In this document: positions 10,503 through 22,606 of the stretch, in pieces
Layout: each line of letters starts with the position of its first letter
How positions within the stretch are numbered: the stretch's first letter is position 1
Origin: Vigna angularis
Lineage: Eukaryota; Streptophyta; Magnoliopsida; Fabales; Fabaceae
DNA: 64,000 nt
Direction of reading: 5' to 3'
NCBI RefSeq assembly: GCF_016808095.1
Contig: NC_068974.1
Span: 6,324,001 to 6,388,000 of the forward strand
Translations under genes and position numbers: made by a program
The notes under the pieces: generated by a model
The model's input: the letters and a program-made list of their open reading frames with translations, nothing else
Database searches by the model: none
Told to the model about the DNA's origin: nothing

Positions 10503-13180
10503 TTACTCAAGGTAAGCTTGAACTTCATTGCAATTGATCAAAACATGAACATGAGCTGATCTCAATTCTTCATCACTTAACCAATGAGTTGATTCCCTCC
10601 CAGAATGACGACAAGGTTGGTCAAACACTGATAATGTTGTGGTAAGGCTTTTTGTTTCACTGTCTACTTCATTTCTACTGCTTTGTGGGGTTAACATGAA
10701 GTTTTTGAAATAGTGGGAACAAAAATGAGTTGTCTCTTTGTGCAAGTATGATGCGCAAATAGATCCTTCAACCTTGGCTTTATTCTTAACCGAACGTTTA
10801 GCATATCCCATGAACCTACAATTACGAAAGTGAGCTATTAGGATTTTTGAATTATGCCTAGTAAATTGAACAGTAAGATGTCATATTGTCACCTTTCAAA
10901 CGGGTACATCCACCTATAGGGGAATGGTCCACCAAGTCTTGCCTCATATGGAAGATGGATAGGGAGATGTTCCATAGAATCAAAGAATGAGGGAGGAAAT
11001 ATTCTTTCCATCTTGCACAGAATGATTGGAATGTTTTCTTCCATCTTAATTAGGTCATCATCGTTCAATGTCGTAGAACACAAATCTCTGAAGAAATGAC
11101 TTATCTCTGTAATGGGATTGAGATCATGAGCCGGTAAAGAACTAAACGCTATAGGAAGTAAGCATTCCATAAACACATGGCAGTCATGGCTTTTTATCCC
11201 AATGAGCTTTCCCCTATTCACATCAACACACCTTAACAAGTTAGAAGAATATCCGTCAGGCATCCTAAGATATGTTACCCAATGACATACTTGTTTTGTT
11301 TGGTCTGCTGAAAGTGTATAATTTGCTTTTGGCTTGTACATGTTTCCATTGCTATGACTTTTTAACTCCAAATCTTTTCGTCTACAGTACAAAGCTAAAT
11401 CCATTCGGGCCTTGTCATTGTCTTTTGTCTTCCTCGCAACATTCATCACAATATTAAAGATGTTGTCAAAGAAATTTTTTTCAATGTGCATGAAATCAAG
11501 ATTATGCCTTAACAAATTATCCTTCCAATAGGGTAAATCCCAAAAGATGCTTCTTTTCGTCCAATTATGCCACTCATCGTATCCATCAATTCTTAGTGCA
11601 CCATTTTCAGTTATTTTAGGATAACCATTGATTCTATTCCAAACTTATGCTCCCGTAAGATATGGTGGTGCGTCATCCATCTCTGCTTCCCCCTTCTTGA
11701 AAGCATTCTTATTCCTCCTAAAGGCATGGTCATTCGGTAAAAACCTCTGATGGGAGTCAAACCAGGAATTTTTTGCCCCATGATATAATCTAAAAGCCTT
11801 TGTATGCTTCATGCAATGTGGACACGCCATTTTACCATGAGTGCTCTAGCCAGACAACATACCATAAGCAGAAAAATCATTAACTGTCCACATCAGCATG
11901 GCCCTCAAAATAAAGTTTTGTTTCCTTGAAATATCATATGTTATCACACCCATCCACAGCTTCTTCAATTCGTCTATCAAGGGCTTTAAGTACACATCTA
12001 TGCCAACCTTTGAATTGAATGACCCCAGAATGAGACATGTTAAGAACATGTAAGGCTTAAACATGCAAATTTATGGAGGAAGATTGTAAGGGGTTACAAT
12101 AACTAGCCAACATGAATATGGTATATTTGATGCCTGTACATATGGGTTAAAACCGTCAAAGCATAAACCGAGTCGTACATTGCGTGGCTCGATACCAAAG
12201 TCAGGATATACTTTATCAAAGTGCTTCCAAGCCTCTTCATCTCATGGATGATGCAAAACATCATTCGTCGACCTGTTCTAATAATGTTATGTCATTTGTC
12301 CTGCAGTTTGTGTTGAGGCATACATTCTTTGTAGTATGGGAATTAATGACAAATAGAATATTGATTTTCACAAGAACTTGTTTTGTAGTAGTTGCTCTTG
12401 TGTTACGTGGTTGATATCTTGGCTTTCCACAAAATTTGCATTCAAGCAACGCGCCATCATTGTTACCATATTCATTATCATAGATGAACATGCAACCATC
12501 CATGCAACAATCAATCCTATGCAATTGTAATCCCAACTTTGATACACACTTTTTTGCATCGTAGTATGTTTTAGGCAAACCTGATTTGATGGTGTTGCAT
12601 CCATAACCATTTTTGCATTGGTTAGGAATATTCCAATTCGACTTGCAAGCTAATAACCTGACACACATTAATAATTTCGAGTCTGATGTTCCTTCATACA
12701 ACGACTGGTTTGCATCCAACAAAAGATTATAAAACCTTTGTGTTTCTTCATCGGAGCCTCTTGAATGTTATCTGAAGTAGATGCTTGGCACAACTCATTT
12801 TGCCTAAGAGCATCATGCACCATGTCTTCCATTGTCATAAATTGGTTAACTAGACCACCTTCAGTCTCTACACTCATCCAACTTTCATGATTCTCTACAT
12901 CATCTTCTGGCATTCTTTCCCCATGATCCTCCCAAATGAAATAATTAGGCTTGAAACCGTTCTTGTAGAGGTGAACCTTGACAACTCTTTCGTGCATAAT
13001 CTTTGTACAATCGCACTTTAAACATGGACATCGAAGACCCCCATCTCTGCGATAACGTTCTTGTTCAGAAGCTTTACTTATAAACTCTTCAACACCCAAT
13101 AAAAAAAACTCTTTCAAAGCACCTCTTCCCCTATGACACCTATCATACATCCATGAACGATTTGGTGAAGTACGATCCAT
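10503..13180 (-). pseudogene. CACTA TNP2-like transposase
   Basis: Main transposase gene of the CACTA element. It begins at 13,180 with MDRTSPNRSWMYDR, the transposase-associated domain, including the Cys pattern CPCLKCDC. TNP2 blocks follow on the - strand: CKNGYGCNTIKSGLPKTYYD-type text near 12,560 (shorter quote: GLPKTYYDAKK), FCGKPRYQPR (12,420), PYTGA-like PPYLTGA (11,645), CPHCMKHTKAFRL (11,815), and the DUF4218-type region HNLDFMHIEKNFFDNI to YEARLGGPFPYRWMYPFER (11,510-10,889). A last exon ends near 10,503 at a possible donor. Damage: several stops, an internal loss near 12,240 joining distant parts, and loss of the far C-terminus. It is non-functional but clearly the catalytic gene. 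Confidence 0.8.
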
Positions 13181-13691
13181 GTTTTGTACATAAATCGATT
13201 ACAAAACAATTAGCCAATGGCTTCATAAAGAATAACCTAAATTAATTTAGGTTCTCTTCTCTCTATCTTACAATGTTTTTTTACATGTCTCTATCTTACT
13301 ATTTTTTTTTGTACATGTAAATCACTATGTACAACATTGTTTTAAGCTTTGAATATAGAAGGCTATTGGTCAACCTACAACATTGTTTTAAAGCTCATAT
13401 GTTGAGCTAAAGCTTTAACTACAACCAAACATAGTTAAAGAAAAAATAAATTATGCTAGACAGTGGTTGATGTGTTTAATTGTTTTGCTAAACAATTTTA
13501 ATACAAAAAAATCAATATTTAAAGAACTAAATAACCCTCATTATATTTTAGGTACAGTTGCATAAGCATACATTTACAAATTGACTTGACAAATAGAAAC
13601 AGAAGCAATTACATATAAGCAATTATAAAAAACATAAGCAAATAATATGGAGGAAACATTCATGTTTTTGACTATTGGCCTTGTTATCCAG
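13181..13691. other. Distal CACTA remnant and junction with the RING gene
   Basis: AT-rich 5' end of the CACTA element. No TAGTG terminus was found. From about 13,650 the sequence (TTTTGAC then TTGGCCTTGTTATCCAG) matches the intron before exon 2 of RING copy 3, marking the return to host gene sequence. Confidence 0.5.
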
Positions 13692-14902
13692 CTCCAATTG
13701 TCAGTGTTAATGTAAGGAGAAGATATCATGAGAGAGCTAGAAGGAGAAGGTACCACAAATTTCTCCATAGGCCATACCATCATGCACAACCTGTGCAAGA
13801 TATTAGAGGTCACTCCAACTTTCATCCTTCAGTAACTGCTCCATCCGATAGAGTTCCAACATATCCTTCAAGCAGTTCCTAAGTGCCCATACAAAATGCC
13901 CCATTTGCAGGCAACATGCATAATATTTCCCTTGAGGCTTTTTTTCAAGATGATGTAATATGTCATTCTCTTTACTTTTTGCTACTTAAAAACCTACTTT
14001 CTTTCTCATATATTATTGTCTTTTCTTGTATAAGAGGTTCCTTCATTGATTGACCCTAACAGTGATAAAACTAGAAGGAGAAGACGCCATAAATTTCTCC
14101 ATAGGCAGTACCAACATGCACAAGATGTGTAAGAGATCAGAGGTCACTCCAACTTTCATCCTTCAGTAACTGCTCCATCCTACAAAGTTCCAACATATCC
14201 TTCAAGTTGTTCCTCAGTATCCATACCAAATGTACGATTTACAAGCAACATGCATAATCTTTGTCCCGAGTCTTTTTCCCAATATGAAGTAATATGTCGT
14301 TCTCTTTAGTTTATGCTACTTCGAAACATACATTCTTTCCTATATATTATTGTCTTTTGTCCCGTAGGAAGTTCCTTCATTGATTGACCCTCACAGTGAT
14401 ATGCGGTTGGACTGACCACATGTCATACGAGGTAAGTTTATTATGCATTTTGCTATGAACGGTAAAACCTTAGTGAATATGAAAAACTTGAATTTGCTGA
14501 GTCTTGGGAATTGGAAAACAGGAGCTTCTTGAGTTAGGTGAATGGATTGGCAACGTAGACAGGGGTTTGTTAGAAAACATTATTGCAAGACAAATGAGGA
14601 CAAAAACTTATCTATTACCTAGTGATTCAGAGGGGTCAACTTCGAAGGAACATGAATTAGATATTTGCATAATATGTCAGCTATCAAATATAGCAACATG
14701 AATATTTTACAAGATACTAGTTTAGTTGTCTTTTTTTGTACTAGATTCGGTTTATTCATTCTTAATGTATTAGAAATATATTTTACACTTTCTCCTATCA
14801 AATAGAAGGTTTATGCATGATTTTACAGGATGAATATAAGAACAAAGAGAAAATTGAAATTCTTCAATGCAAACATGAATACCATGTAGATTGTATAAGG
14901 AG
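13692..14902 (+). pseudogene. RING-H2 finger gene copy 1, exons 2 to 5 (5' part)
   Basis: Continuation of copy 1 after the CACTA insertion. Exon 2 starts at 13,692 (VNVRRRYHERARRRRYHK, then HAQPVQDIRG) and hits a stop near 13,880. Exons 2 and 3 are then repeated as a 334-bp tandem unit. Exon 4 (14,522-14,680) encodes ELLELGEWIGNVDRG and ends with the first RING cysteines CIICQ, but its donor is changed from GT to CT. Exon 5 starts at 14,829 (DEYKNKEKIEILQCKHEYH) and is cut at 14,902 by a Copia element. Its last part is at 18,434-18,494. Confidence 0.8.
13737..14400 (+). repeat. 334-bp tandem duplication of exons 2-3 in RING copy 1
   Basis: Unit 1 starts at CTAGAAGGAGAAGG (13,737) and unit 2 at CTAGAAGGAGAAGA (14,071). 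Each runs from the middle of exon 2 through the intron to the middle of exon 3 (ending CACAGTGAT or AACAGTGAT). The join fuses exon 3 back onto exon 2. Confidence 0.8.
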
Positions 14903-15311
14903 TGTTGTAAAAAATGCTGACAAAATCACGAGCAGTATTTCCTGAGGCGTGTAGAGTCACTGTCCTTAAGGACTTATCCGCGGTGTATTGCGTAAGTCCC
15001 CCAAGATACAATAGGAACTTCTGAGAATTTTTTAGGATCTCAGAACTAGCGAGGATCTCTAAAGTAATTTTAGAAGAGGAAAAGAAGAAAAGAAAAGGAG
15101 AGAAGACTGACTTGGGATGGATTTGGAATGGGGAAAAGCTCTCTATTTATAGAGTTAGGAAAGAATAAAATCAATAAAAGACAATAAAAGCCATTAAATA
15201 TTTTACCGTTGGGGCACTTAATAAAATGAATTTAAACGTTATTGGCAATTAAAGTTTTGAACGTTGCAATCAAACGTTTTTCTTTTGCAATAATCTAACA
15301 TTATTACAACA
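14903..15311 (-). repeat. Copia LTR (3' LTR relative to coding strand)
   Basis: 409 bp, TGTTGTAAAA to ATTACAACA; pairs with 18,020-18,428. Confidence 0.9.
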
Positions 15312-15979
15312 ATCCCCCACTTATTGCAAAAGAAAAAGATAAGAAACTTTTATTCTGGGTCTCATAGGATGTAATGCATCAAACCTGGTATAGCAAGCTA
15401 TATGAACCAGTCTTAGATTGAAATACTTAACACACAATATAGTTGGTATAGCAAGCTATATGAACCAAAGACACTTGAGTATGTTAGAGGTTTATCAATC
15501 ACAATACACTCCCACAATCCTTGCTGTTATCGTTGTGTTGCGCTTAATAGGCCATGCGCGTGCCCGGTATTCATGAGTGCTCTAGAGATCATGCCAAGAT
15601 CTCATGCAAGCGGCCCCACTCGACACTCATATATGTGATTTCATCAAGTGTATGCTGCAAATCATACACCACCCTTAAGGGATATGAAAAATCATTAAAA
15701 AAATTTGTTTAAGCTAAAATTCTTTCACCACATAGAATTTTAACGACAAAGTTTAACCTCTCAATATTGCAGTCTCTAGCACTTTCACACACACCATAGG
15801 AAGGGAGATAATTGATTAAAATCAATTAAGTGCTATCAGAACTAACAAGTGACTTGTTTTTACTCATATGAACCTTATTCATGGGATCTCCAATCACAAA
15901 GGTTGGGTTACCATCACTTGTTTGTTTGCCAGTGGCTTAAGTCACATTCCCCTTGATGTTTCTGATATCATTTGTCTTC

Positions 15980-16801
15980 CTAGGGTTTTGTTAGAGGATC
16001 TGCTAGATTCCGTTCTGACTTCACATAGTCAATGGAAATAGTTCCACTCTTTAGCAGCTGCTTCACCAAATTGTGTCTTAATTGGTTATGTCTATTCTTT
16101 CCATTGTAATTCTTGTTTTTAGCTATAGCTATTGCCGATTGGCAATCACAGTGTATTAATACTGACGGGGTTGGTTTCATTCCTAGTGGAATGTTTGCTA
16201 AGAAGTTTTTCAACCACTCAGCCTCACTACTAGCCATCTCAAGAGTGACAAACTCAGATTCCACATTATTGATCTGCAATAGTAGTTTGTCTGGTTGATC
16301 TCCATGTAATCGCACCACCCCAAGTGTGAATACAAAACCACTGGTGGATTTTGTCTCATCTGAATCAGAGATCCAGTTAGCATCACTGTACTCTTCTAGT
16401 ACAGTGGGAAATCCACTATATTCAATGGCATAATCCATTGAACCTCTTAAGTATCTCATAAGCCTAGCAAGTACATTCCAATATTCTTGATTTGGACATT
16501 GAGTGTACTTACTCAGTCTACCTACTGCATAAGTAATATCAGGTCTAGAAAAGCTCATCAAGTGCAGTAAGCTCCCAATTATCTGGGCATACTGAGGCTG
16601 AGACAATGATTCTCCTTTATTTTTCATTAATTTAGAATTAGCATCATAAGGGGTACTCACTGGTTTTAGGTCATAAAACCTAAACTTCTTAAGAAGTTTC
16701 TCAATATATTGTTCTTGGGATAGTAATATACTATCTCCCTTCCTTATGATTCTAATACCTAAAATCACATTGGCTTCACTCATGTCTTTCATTTCAAACA
16801 T
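15980..16801 (-). pseudogene. Copia RT thumb and RNase H
   Basis: A 273-residue open frame from MFEMKDMSEANVILGIRI, the end of the Copia RT domain, through YLRGSMDYAIEY and YSDANWISDSDETKSTSG (RNase H) to KSERNLADPLTKP. The stretch near 16,250-16,320 (about 20 residues before VESEF) reads as nonsense compared with the family, where a Trp-rich WRS-type segment is expected. The correct residues lie in another frame, so two compensating one-base indels garble this segment while keeping the frame open. The RT catalytic YVDD and everything before it are absent. Confidence 0.8.
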
Positions 16802-18019
16802 GAAATGACATATTCTCTACTTTCTACCACATCAATTCATAACCCACATGTACCCATTCCAAGATTTATATTTGGACAACCAGATAAATATATATATATA
16901 TATATATATATGCTTTTCAATACAAGGATGTACAGTAACATTCACAATCCAACAACTATTCCATGAACACACTCAAACCAAAAACCAAATTGGACTGCAT
17001 TTAGTCATTCAAATAATATTATACAAATTTAAAATATGCCTTAACCATAATTTGGACAACTATAACAACTAAGTAGTTCACATAAGTATGTTCAACAATT
17101 TTTATCAGATAATATTTGCACAACAGTAATATAAATTTTAACATAAATAACCAATTTCCACCATTTAAAAAAAAACTATCTTTATGGACATTTTGAACAT
17201 GTTATATAAACTAATATATGAATATGAATAATAATCATATTATACTAATCAACGTCACCTTCTAGCATGAACGTGAAGCCATAAGCATTTTAAACTAATT
17301 CAAATCAATATCAGAATTATCTACTCAAATTATATACTCGTATATGTACATAACAATAACACCCATTCATTCATCTAACTACATTGGCCAAAGATGACAC
17401 CCTTTCTTTTAATTTTTAATAACCCTTGAAAATGTAATTTTACACTTAAAACAACCACCAAAATAACATAAATCAGAAATATCATTAGCATTCAGCACAC
17501 TACCTCTATACCCATTTTATTCTATTTCATGTTACTTTAAATTTACCACCAGCTATCTATTCTACCGTCTCAAAACAGTCCAATAAAGTTGCTTTAATAT
17601 TGATAAAACAACCCAATAAAGTTGCAAAACAACAGTGTTTTATGAAGCATTTTTATACTAAAACATCAAGGTTTTTTTTTTTTTGAAATTTACATTAGCC
17701 CAATGTAGCAAACCAACACAATAATCATATCAATTCTCAATCACCTAACTAAAATTCACATGGCATCTAACTCAAATTCACATGGGTTGCATACCAACTT
17801 ATATCAAAACAGATATGTTTCATTAATTCATACTCGTCATTTGAACATCCCCACAAGCATTCAAAGAGTACAATTTCAATTCCTGAATCATACAGCATAG
17901 GAAAAACAATAGAAAAACGCATCAATTTTCAAATCACAAACATCAAACAATGAAAGACATGGGTAGCTTCCCATACCTTTTTAATTTTGGACAGTAACTG
18001 ATGTGTAAGTCCTTAAAAT
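16802..18019. other. Copia internal spacer, no coding similarity
   Basis: AT-rich sequence with a (TA)n tract at about 16,890-16,912. I recognise no gene here. It replaces the 5' part of the Copia internal region. Next to the right LTR, the - strand reads ATTTTAAGGACTTAC, similar to the same position in the second Copia copy (ATCTTAAGACTTATG at 50,276), probably the primer-binding site. Confidence 0.5.
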
Positions 18020-18428
18020 TGTTGTAAAAAATGCTGACAAAATCACGAGCAGTATTTCCTGAGGCGTGTAGAGTCACTGTCCTTAAAGACTTATCCACGG
18101 TGTATTGTGCAAGTCTCCCATGATAGAACAGGAACTTCTCAGAATTTCTGATGATCTCAGAACTAGCAAGGATCTCTAAAGTAATTTTAGAAGAGGAAAA
18201 GAAGAAAAGAAAAGGAGAGAAGACTGACTTGGGATGGATTTGGAATGGGGAAAAGCTCTCTATTTATAGAGTTAGGAAAGAATAAAATCAATAAAAGACA
18301 ATAAAAGCCATTAAATATTTTACCGTTGGGGCACTTAATAAAATGAATTTAAACGTTATAGACAATTAAAGTTTTGAACGTTGCAATCAAACGTTTTTCT
18401 TTTGCAATAATCTAATATTATTACAACA
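18020..18428 (-). repeat. Copia LTR (5' LTR relative to coding strand)
   Basis: 409 bp, TG...CA, followed by target duplication AGGAG and then the rest of RING exon 5. Confidence 0.9.
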
Positions 18429-18433
18429 AGGAG

Positions 18434-18494
18434 ATGGCTACATGAGAAAAATGTTTATCCCATGTGCAAATCAAAAGCATTAACTATTGTATAG
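18434..18494 (+). pseudogene. RING-H2 copy 1, end of last exon
   Basis: Resumes exon 5 after the Copia element: the codons read RWLHEKNVYPMCKSK and end TAG at 18,492. The seventh zinc ligand is Tyr where copy 3 has Cys (NVYPMC versus NVCPMC), so the RING was damaged by substitution as well as by insertion. Confidence 0.85.
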
Positions 18495-19385
18495 AAGCAA
18501 AAATTAGAATCACATTAATTATTATTCAAGTCAATTCATATGTTGTTGTGTATGAAGTAATATATATTGGTTATATGGTGTCTATATATCATACATGAGA
18601 TACTCTTAGTTTAATAAATAGAATTATAATCTAAATTAGTTTATGTGAAACAAGAAGTGATTTGTTCAACATTTTCATCAAGTTACTTTCTTAAATCTTA
18701 AAAGTTTTAAAAGGTCTATTTTGTCAAAAAAAAAAATTGAAACTAGAATTATAATTTTTCTAAAATTGTAAATGTTTACATTTAGAAGTAAACCTTTTAT
18801 TTTATACTTTTTTGTAATTTTAATTGTTTTATATTTTTTGTAATTTTAACTGGATTTCATTTTAAAAATTTCTTAATTATTTTTTTTAAATATATGCAAG
18901 TATCCATAGATATTTATAAATATTTTAGAATGTGAGTATTGTTTAAACGAGTATTCATCTAAAAAAATAGATAACAACTAAGATTTTTTGTTGTGAATCT
19001 CAACCATCCCTTATTAAAATGGTTGTAAGTAGGGATGGACAAAAATAAATTGTACTAAACTAAATTGTTAAAAAAAATTTAACTAAAGAGTAGTTTACTT
19101 GAACAAAAGTGAAGTGAAAATTAGTTTAAAGGAACTGAACAATTTTTTATTCTAACAAATACCAGTACTCTAATTTGTATTGAAAATAGTAAAATTATTT
19201 TTTAACACCCAATGGTCAAATTCGGAAAACTTGATCGAATTTAGCCGAATTTTCGTCAGGGTCAACTAGGTCAAATTCGAAAAACTTTTGGGATTGACTT
19301 AACCAAATTTCAGTTCTTTTTAAGTTAAATGTTTACAATATTTATATTAATTCTAACTTATTTCATATTATATTTAATTTCTGAA
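18495..19385. other. 3' flank of RING copy 1, no gene
   Basis: AT-rich. The first 300 bases match the 3' flank of copy 3 (for example GGTGTCTATATATCATA at 18,578 and near 46,938). The rest is unrecognised. Confidence 0.5.
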
Positions 19386-19699
19386 CTTTGATGCCAAAAG
19401 CCCTCGGTAATTCAGGGTGTAAATGGATGGAATTAGCGACGACTTTTAGGCCGTCGGTATTACCAAGGGACAAAAGACTTCAGCAATGCGAACCCTGTGC
19501 TTACATTAGCGACGACTTTGGCTGTCGGTATGACCATCGGTAATTTACATTCTATATTCCAGTGCAATTGTTTTGTGCATTATACCTAATAAAAGGAAAC
19601 ATGCAAATAAGCAATCAATAAATCCAAACATCAATTCAACCAGTCAATTCATTCAGGCAATTCATCATATGCAATCATTCAACATTCATGAAGAATACT

Positions 19700-19885
19700 T
19701 CAATTTTTTGAAATATATATCTAAGTTCAATGGTCTTCTAAAGTTCCTAAATGTAGAACAAAGTTTGAAAATAAAAAACCTAACTTCAATATTTTGAAAT
19801 ATAATTCTAAGTTCTATGGTCTTGAAAAGTTCCTAATGACAAAACAAAGTTTGAAAATAAAAAACCTAACTTCAATGTTTTCAAA
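19700..19885 (+). repeat. Tandem duplication, about 98 bp
   Basis: Two imperfect copies containing AAAATAAAAAACCTAACTTC and AAAGTTCCTAA, inside the CACTA-like element. Confidence 0.6.
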
Positions 19886-20154
19886 AGTTCCTAAATATCT
19901 AATAATCATCGTAATCATTAGAATCATCATGATCTTCTTCTTGCATATGTGTGGTATGGGAAGGCTACTAAGGTGGGCATGACTGTTGGGATGATGATGG
20001 GGCGGACTGTCCTTGCTGATTGTCAAATCTGGCTAGAAGTGAATCATACGCCTCTTTACTAACGACATAAGTAATAAATCTATTACTACTTAAGTTGAAC
20101 ATGGAAGGCAATTTGAATACTACTATCATAGGCAAGCAATAAGGGTCATGCTAA

Positions 20155-20272
20155 GTATTATTACTGTAGTAAAGTCCTCTTTTATAGAGTACTTCCACAT
20201 TATTAGTGTAGTGAACTCCTCTTTTATAGAGTACTTACACATTATTATTGTAGTGAATTCCTAATTCCTCAC
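20155..20272 (+). repeat. Tandem repeat, about 50 bp
   Basis: About two and a half copies of CCTCTTTTATAGAGTACTT plus ACATTATTA-GTAGTGAA spacers. Confidence 0.6.
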
Positions 20273-22606
20273 CTATTTTGAGTATTAGGTAGTTGTTTGC
20301 TTTTGAGTAGGATATCAAAACCATGTATTCTTAGCTTACATTAGGCCAAATTCGAATGTAGGTACCTTTTAGTACACATTTTAAGGTTTTAACTAGCGTC
20401 ATTTTGAGTTTTAGACACTTGAACCATTTAGACTTGTTCCTTAGCTTCATTTAAAAGTTTAAAATTGTTAGGATATCAACACTACATATTCTTAGGGGCT
20501 CAAATATGAAAGCTACTAAGACAGTTGCGGGATAACTTTCTATGTAGTGTTAGGTGTACCTAGATGTATCAAAAAGACCTACATTATACACTTCATCTTC
20601 ACCACCTAGCCCAAAACAGTGGCCTATCTGCACCATATATATGAACAAAAATTAATCAACAATAAAGAGAAAAGCAAAAAAGCAATAATCAGAGAGCAAT
20701 AGAGGGTAGAATCCATAATTAAGGAATACCCAGATGAGCAATTTGAGGTGCCTAATGGTCAAATTTTGATTTTCTTGGTATTTTTGAATTGTCACCTCAA
20801 TTTTATCTTTCTTTTATATTTTAAAAGTTGTGTAGATAGTTAGTTAACTGTTGTGAGAGACCAACATTCTATACTAAATTGTATACTTGGAGAGCTTATT
20901 ATATGGTGAATATGTATAAATTGGCTAGATATGTTGTTTTTGTAGAATTGGGTTTCATGATGGGGGCATGCATGAATAAGGTTGTTTCGGTTTGATGGTG
21001 CTACACATGTGTATTTATATTTGTGTTTAAGAGTAACCCATTGTTATGTTTCAAACTATTTCCTTTCATCTATAAAATGGTCACTATGTGGGAAAATTCC
21101 TACACTTCTTACAAAAAGTGTGATAGGTGTGAGGGTTGTGGGTTTTCTCTTCTTCGAAGTGGAAGAGAAGATGGATTGAGTGTAAATCAAAAGCAAAGAA
21201 ATAAAGTCAGAAAGGGTGTGTGATACATGAATATAGTAGGAAAGAAAGAAGAAAGGGAACAACAAATCATAACAAATCATTACAACATTTATAACAAATC
21301 ATTACAACATTTATATGAAACCATATGAGTCCAATTGAATCGATTGCCCAAAATTTTATTTGGTTTGATCACATTTAGGATAAAAAAGTCAACCTGAATA
21401 GTCAAGCATGATCAATTTCAAAAATATTTTGGATCTAAAACACAATGCAGAGCTGGAATGGTAGGAAATTCACTATGAATGAAATGCTTTAACAAAAACT
21501 CATGGGTTGCAGATTTTTGTACTAAAGTTAGCACTTGCAGCTGGCTGAAAGTTCCCTATTCAACCCAGATTCTGTTTCAGCTCCTCTTCCTAAAGATGCT
21601 ACCTCAAATGAATAAGGTCTCTAAGCTAGAAACTGCACCACAGATCTTAACATCAACACAAACCAAAAATATAAACACCAATCCAAATCTTAACATACAC
21701 CAGTAAACAGTCAGGGCAACACCAATTTTCAAACAAAGAAATTGGCACTTAGAATGTCAAAAACTGATACAAGCAAGAAATAACAGTTATGAAACACGTA
21801 GGGACTCAAAAGGAACCTAGCAAATGTGCTAGAATAGATTTCAAAAGCAAAGAAAAAATAGAATCAAGGAAAAATGCCAAAACTGGTCTAACTGAATTTT
21901 CATATAAAAATTGGCCTAGTACATTGACTAATTTGCATATTTTCAATTCAATGCACAATTGGCTCATGAAAATTCATTCAAACAAGTTTAATTATGCTTA
22001 TTACAACTATTCAAGGTCAATTTTCACGAGTTTATTGCCTTTTATGCAATTTCTCATGTTCAATTCATTTTTCTGATTTGCCTTTTCTGATTTAAACAAC
22101 TCATATAACTCAATTCTGTTTTTTATTAGATTAATGAGTAACAAGCACTCCAACAAGTCAGTTTTGCAATTTGGAAGGTGAGGAAAAGGTTTCCAAAGAC
22201 TGTAATACTGTATTTGATACACTCTACAAGTCTACTTCTCTTGTTTCCAAAACTCGACAAATTAGGATATCCACTTAACCGAATGTGCATATTTCTTAAG
22301 ATTTCTCTTTTCTCATTTTCTCTTTGCACAATGTTTACTCTAAAATGGATAAAAATGAATGCATTTTCTTTCACTCACATATTTCTCTACAACCAATCAA
22401 TTCCTTTACGCTATTTTATACATTCTACAAACTTCAACAAATGAAAAATATATAAACAAATTCAATCAATTTATGAAACCTAGAGAAAACACATCAACAA
22501 ACAAAACCAGGAACAAAAATCCCCAAACTAGCACTCACAAATTTAAAAGATAACCAACTTTGACAACCTGCTACTCTAGAAGACACTCAAACGTAGGGAT
22601 ATACAA

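Larger units (their letters stand above)
535..13650 (-). mobile_element. CACTA (En/Spm-type) transposon, decayed, nested host
   Basis: The left end is CACTACAAGAAAAA at 535, the classic CACTA terminus, directly abutting RING exon 1. The two transposon genes read right to left in the expected order: a TNP2-like transposase (13,180 to about 10,503) and then a Transposase_24/TNP1-like gene (2,921-1,008). Between them lie captured CASP exons and a younger gypsy element (3,511-9,047). No TAGTG right terminus or matching 3-bp duplication is visible. Recognisable RING homology restarts only near 13,650, in the intron before exon 2, so the right end was probably lost in a deletion that also removed the end of exon 1. 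Without the nested gypsy the element would be about 7.6 kb. Confidence 0.8.
14903..18428 (-). mobile_element. Copia LTR retrotransposon, internally deleted
   Basis: Flanked by the 5-bp duplication AGGAG (14,898-14,902 and 18,429-18,433) and inserted in RING exon 5 of copy 1. It has two 409-bp LTRs (14,903-15,311 and 18,020-18,428; TG...CA). The coding strand is -, with the polypurine tract AAGTGGGGGAT next to the left LTR. Only the end of RT and the RNase H remain. Gag, protease, integrase and most of RT are missing, replaced by about 1.2 kb of AT-rich sequence. About 16 LTR differences are visible by eye (near 4 percent), so it is older than the gypsy insertion. A relative at 49,812-50,676 keeps the gag end. 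Confidence 0.88.

Noticed and set aside
13650..14900. Treating copy 1 exons 2-5 as an independent fourth RING gene
   Set aside because: They lack an exon 1 and promoter, and complement exon 1 at 320-534, which is cut by the CACTA element; one split gene is simpler.
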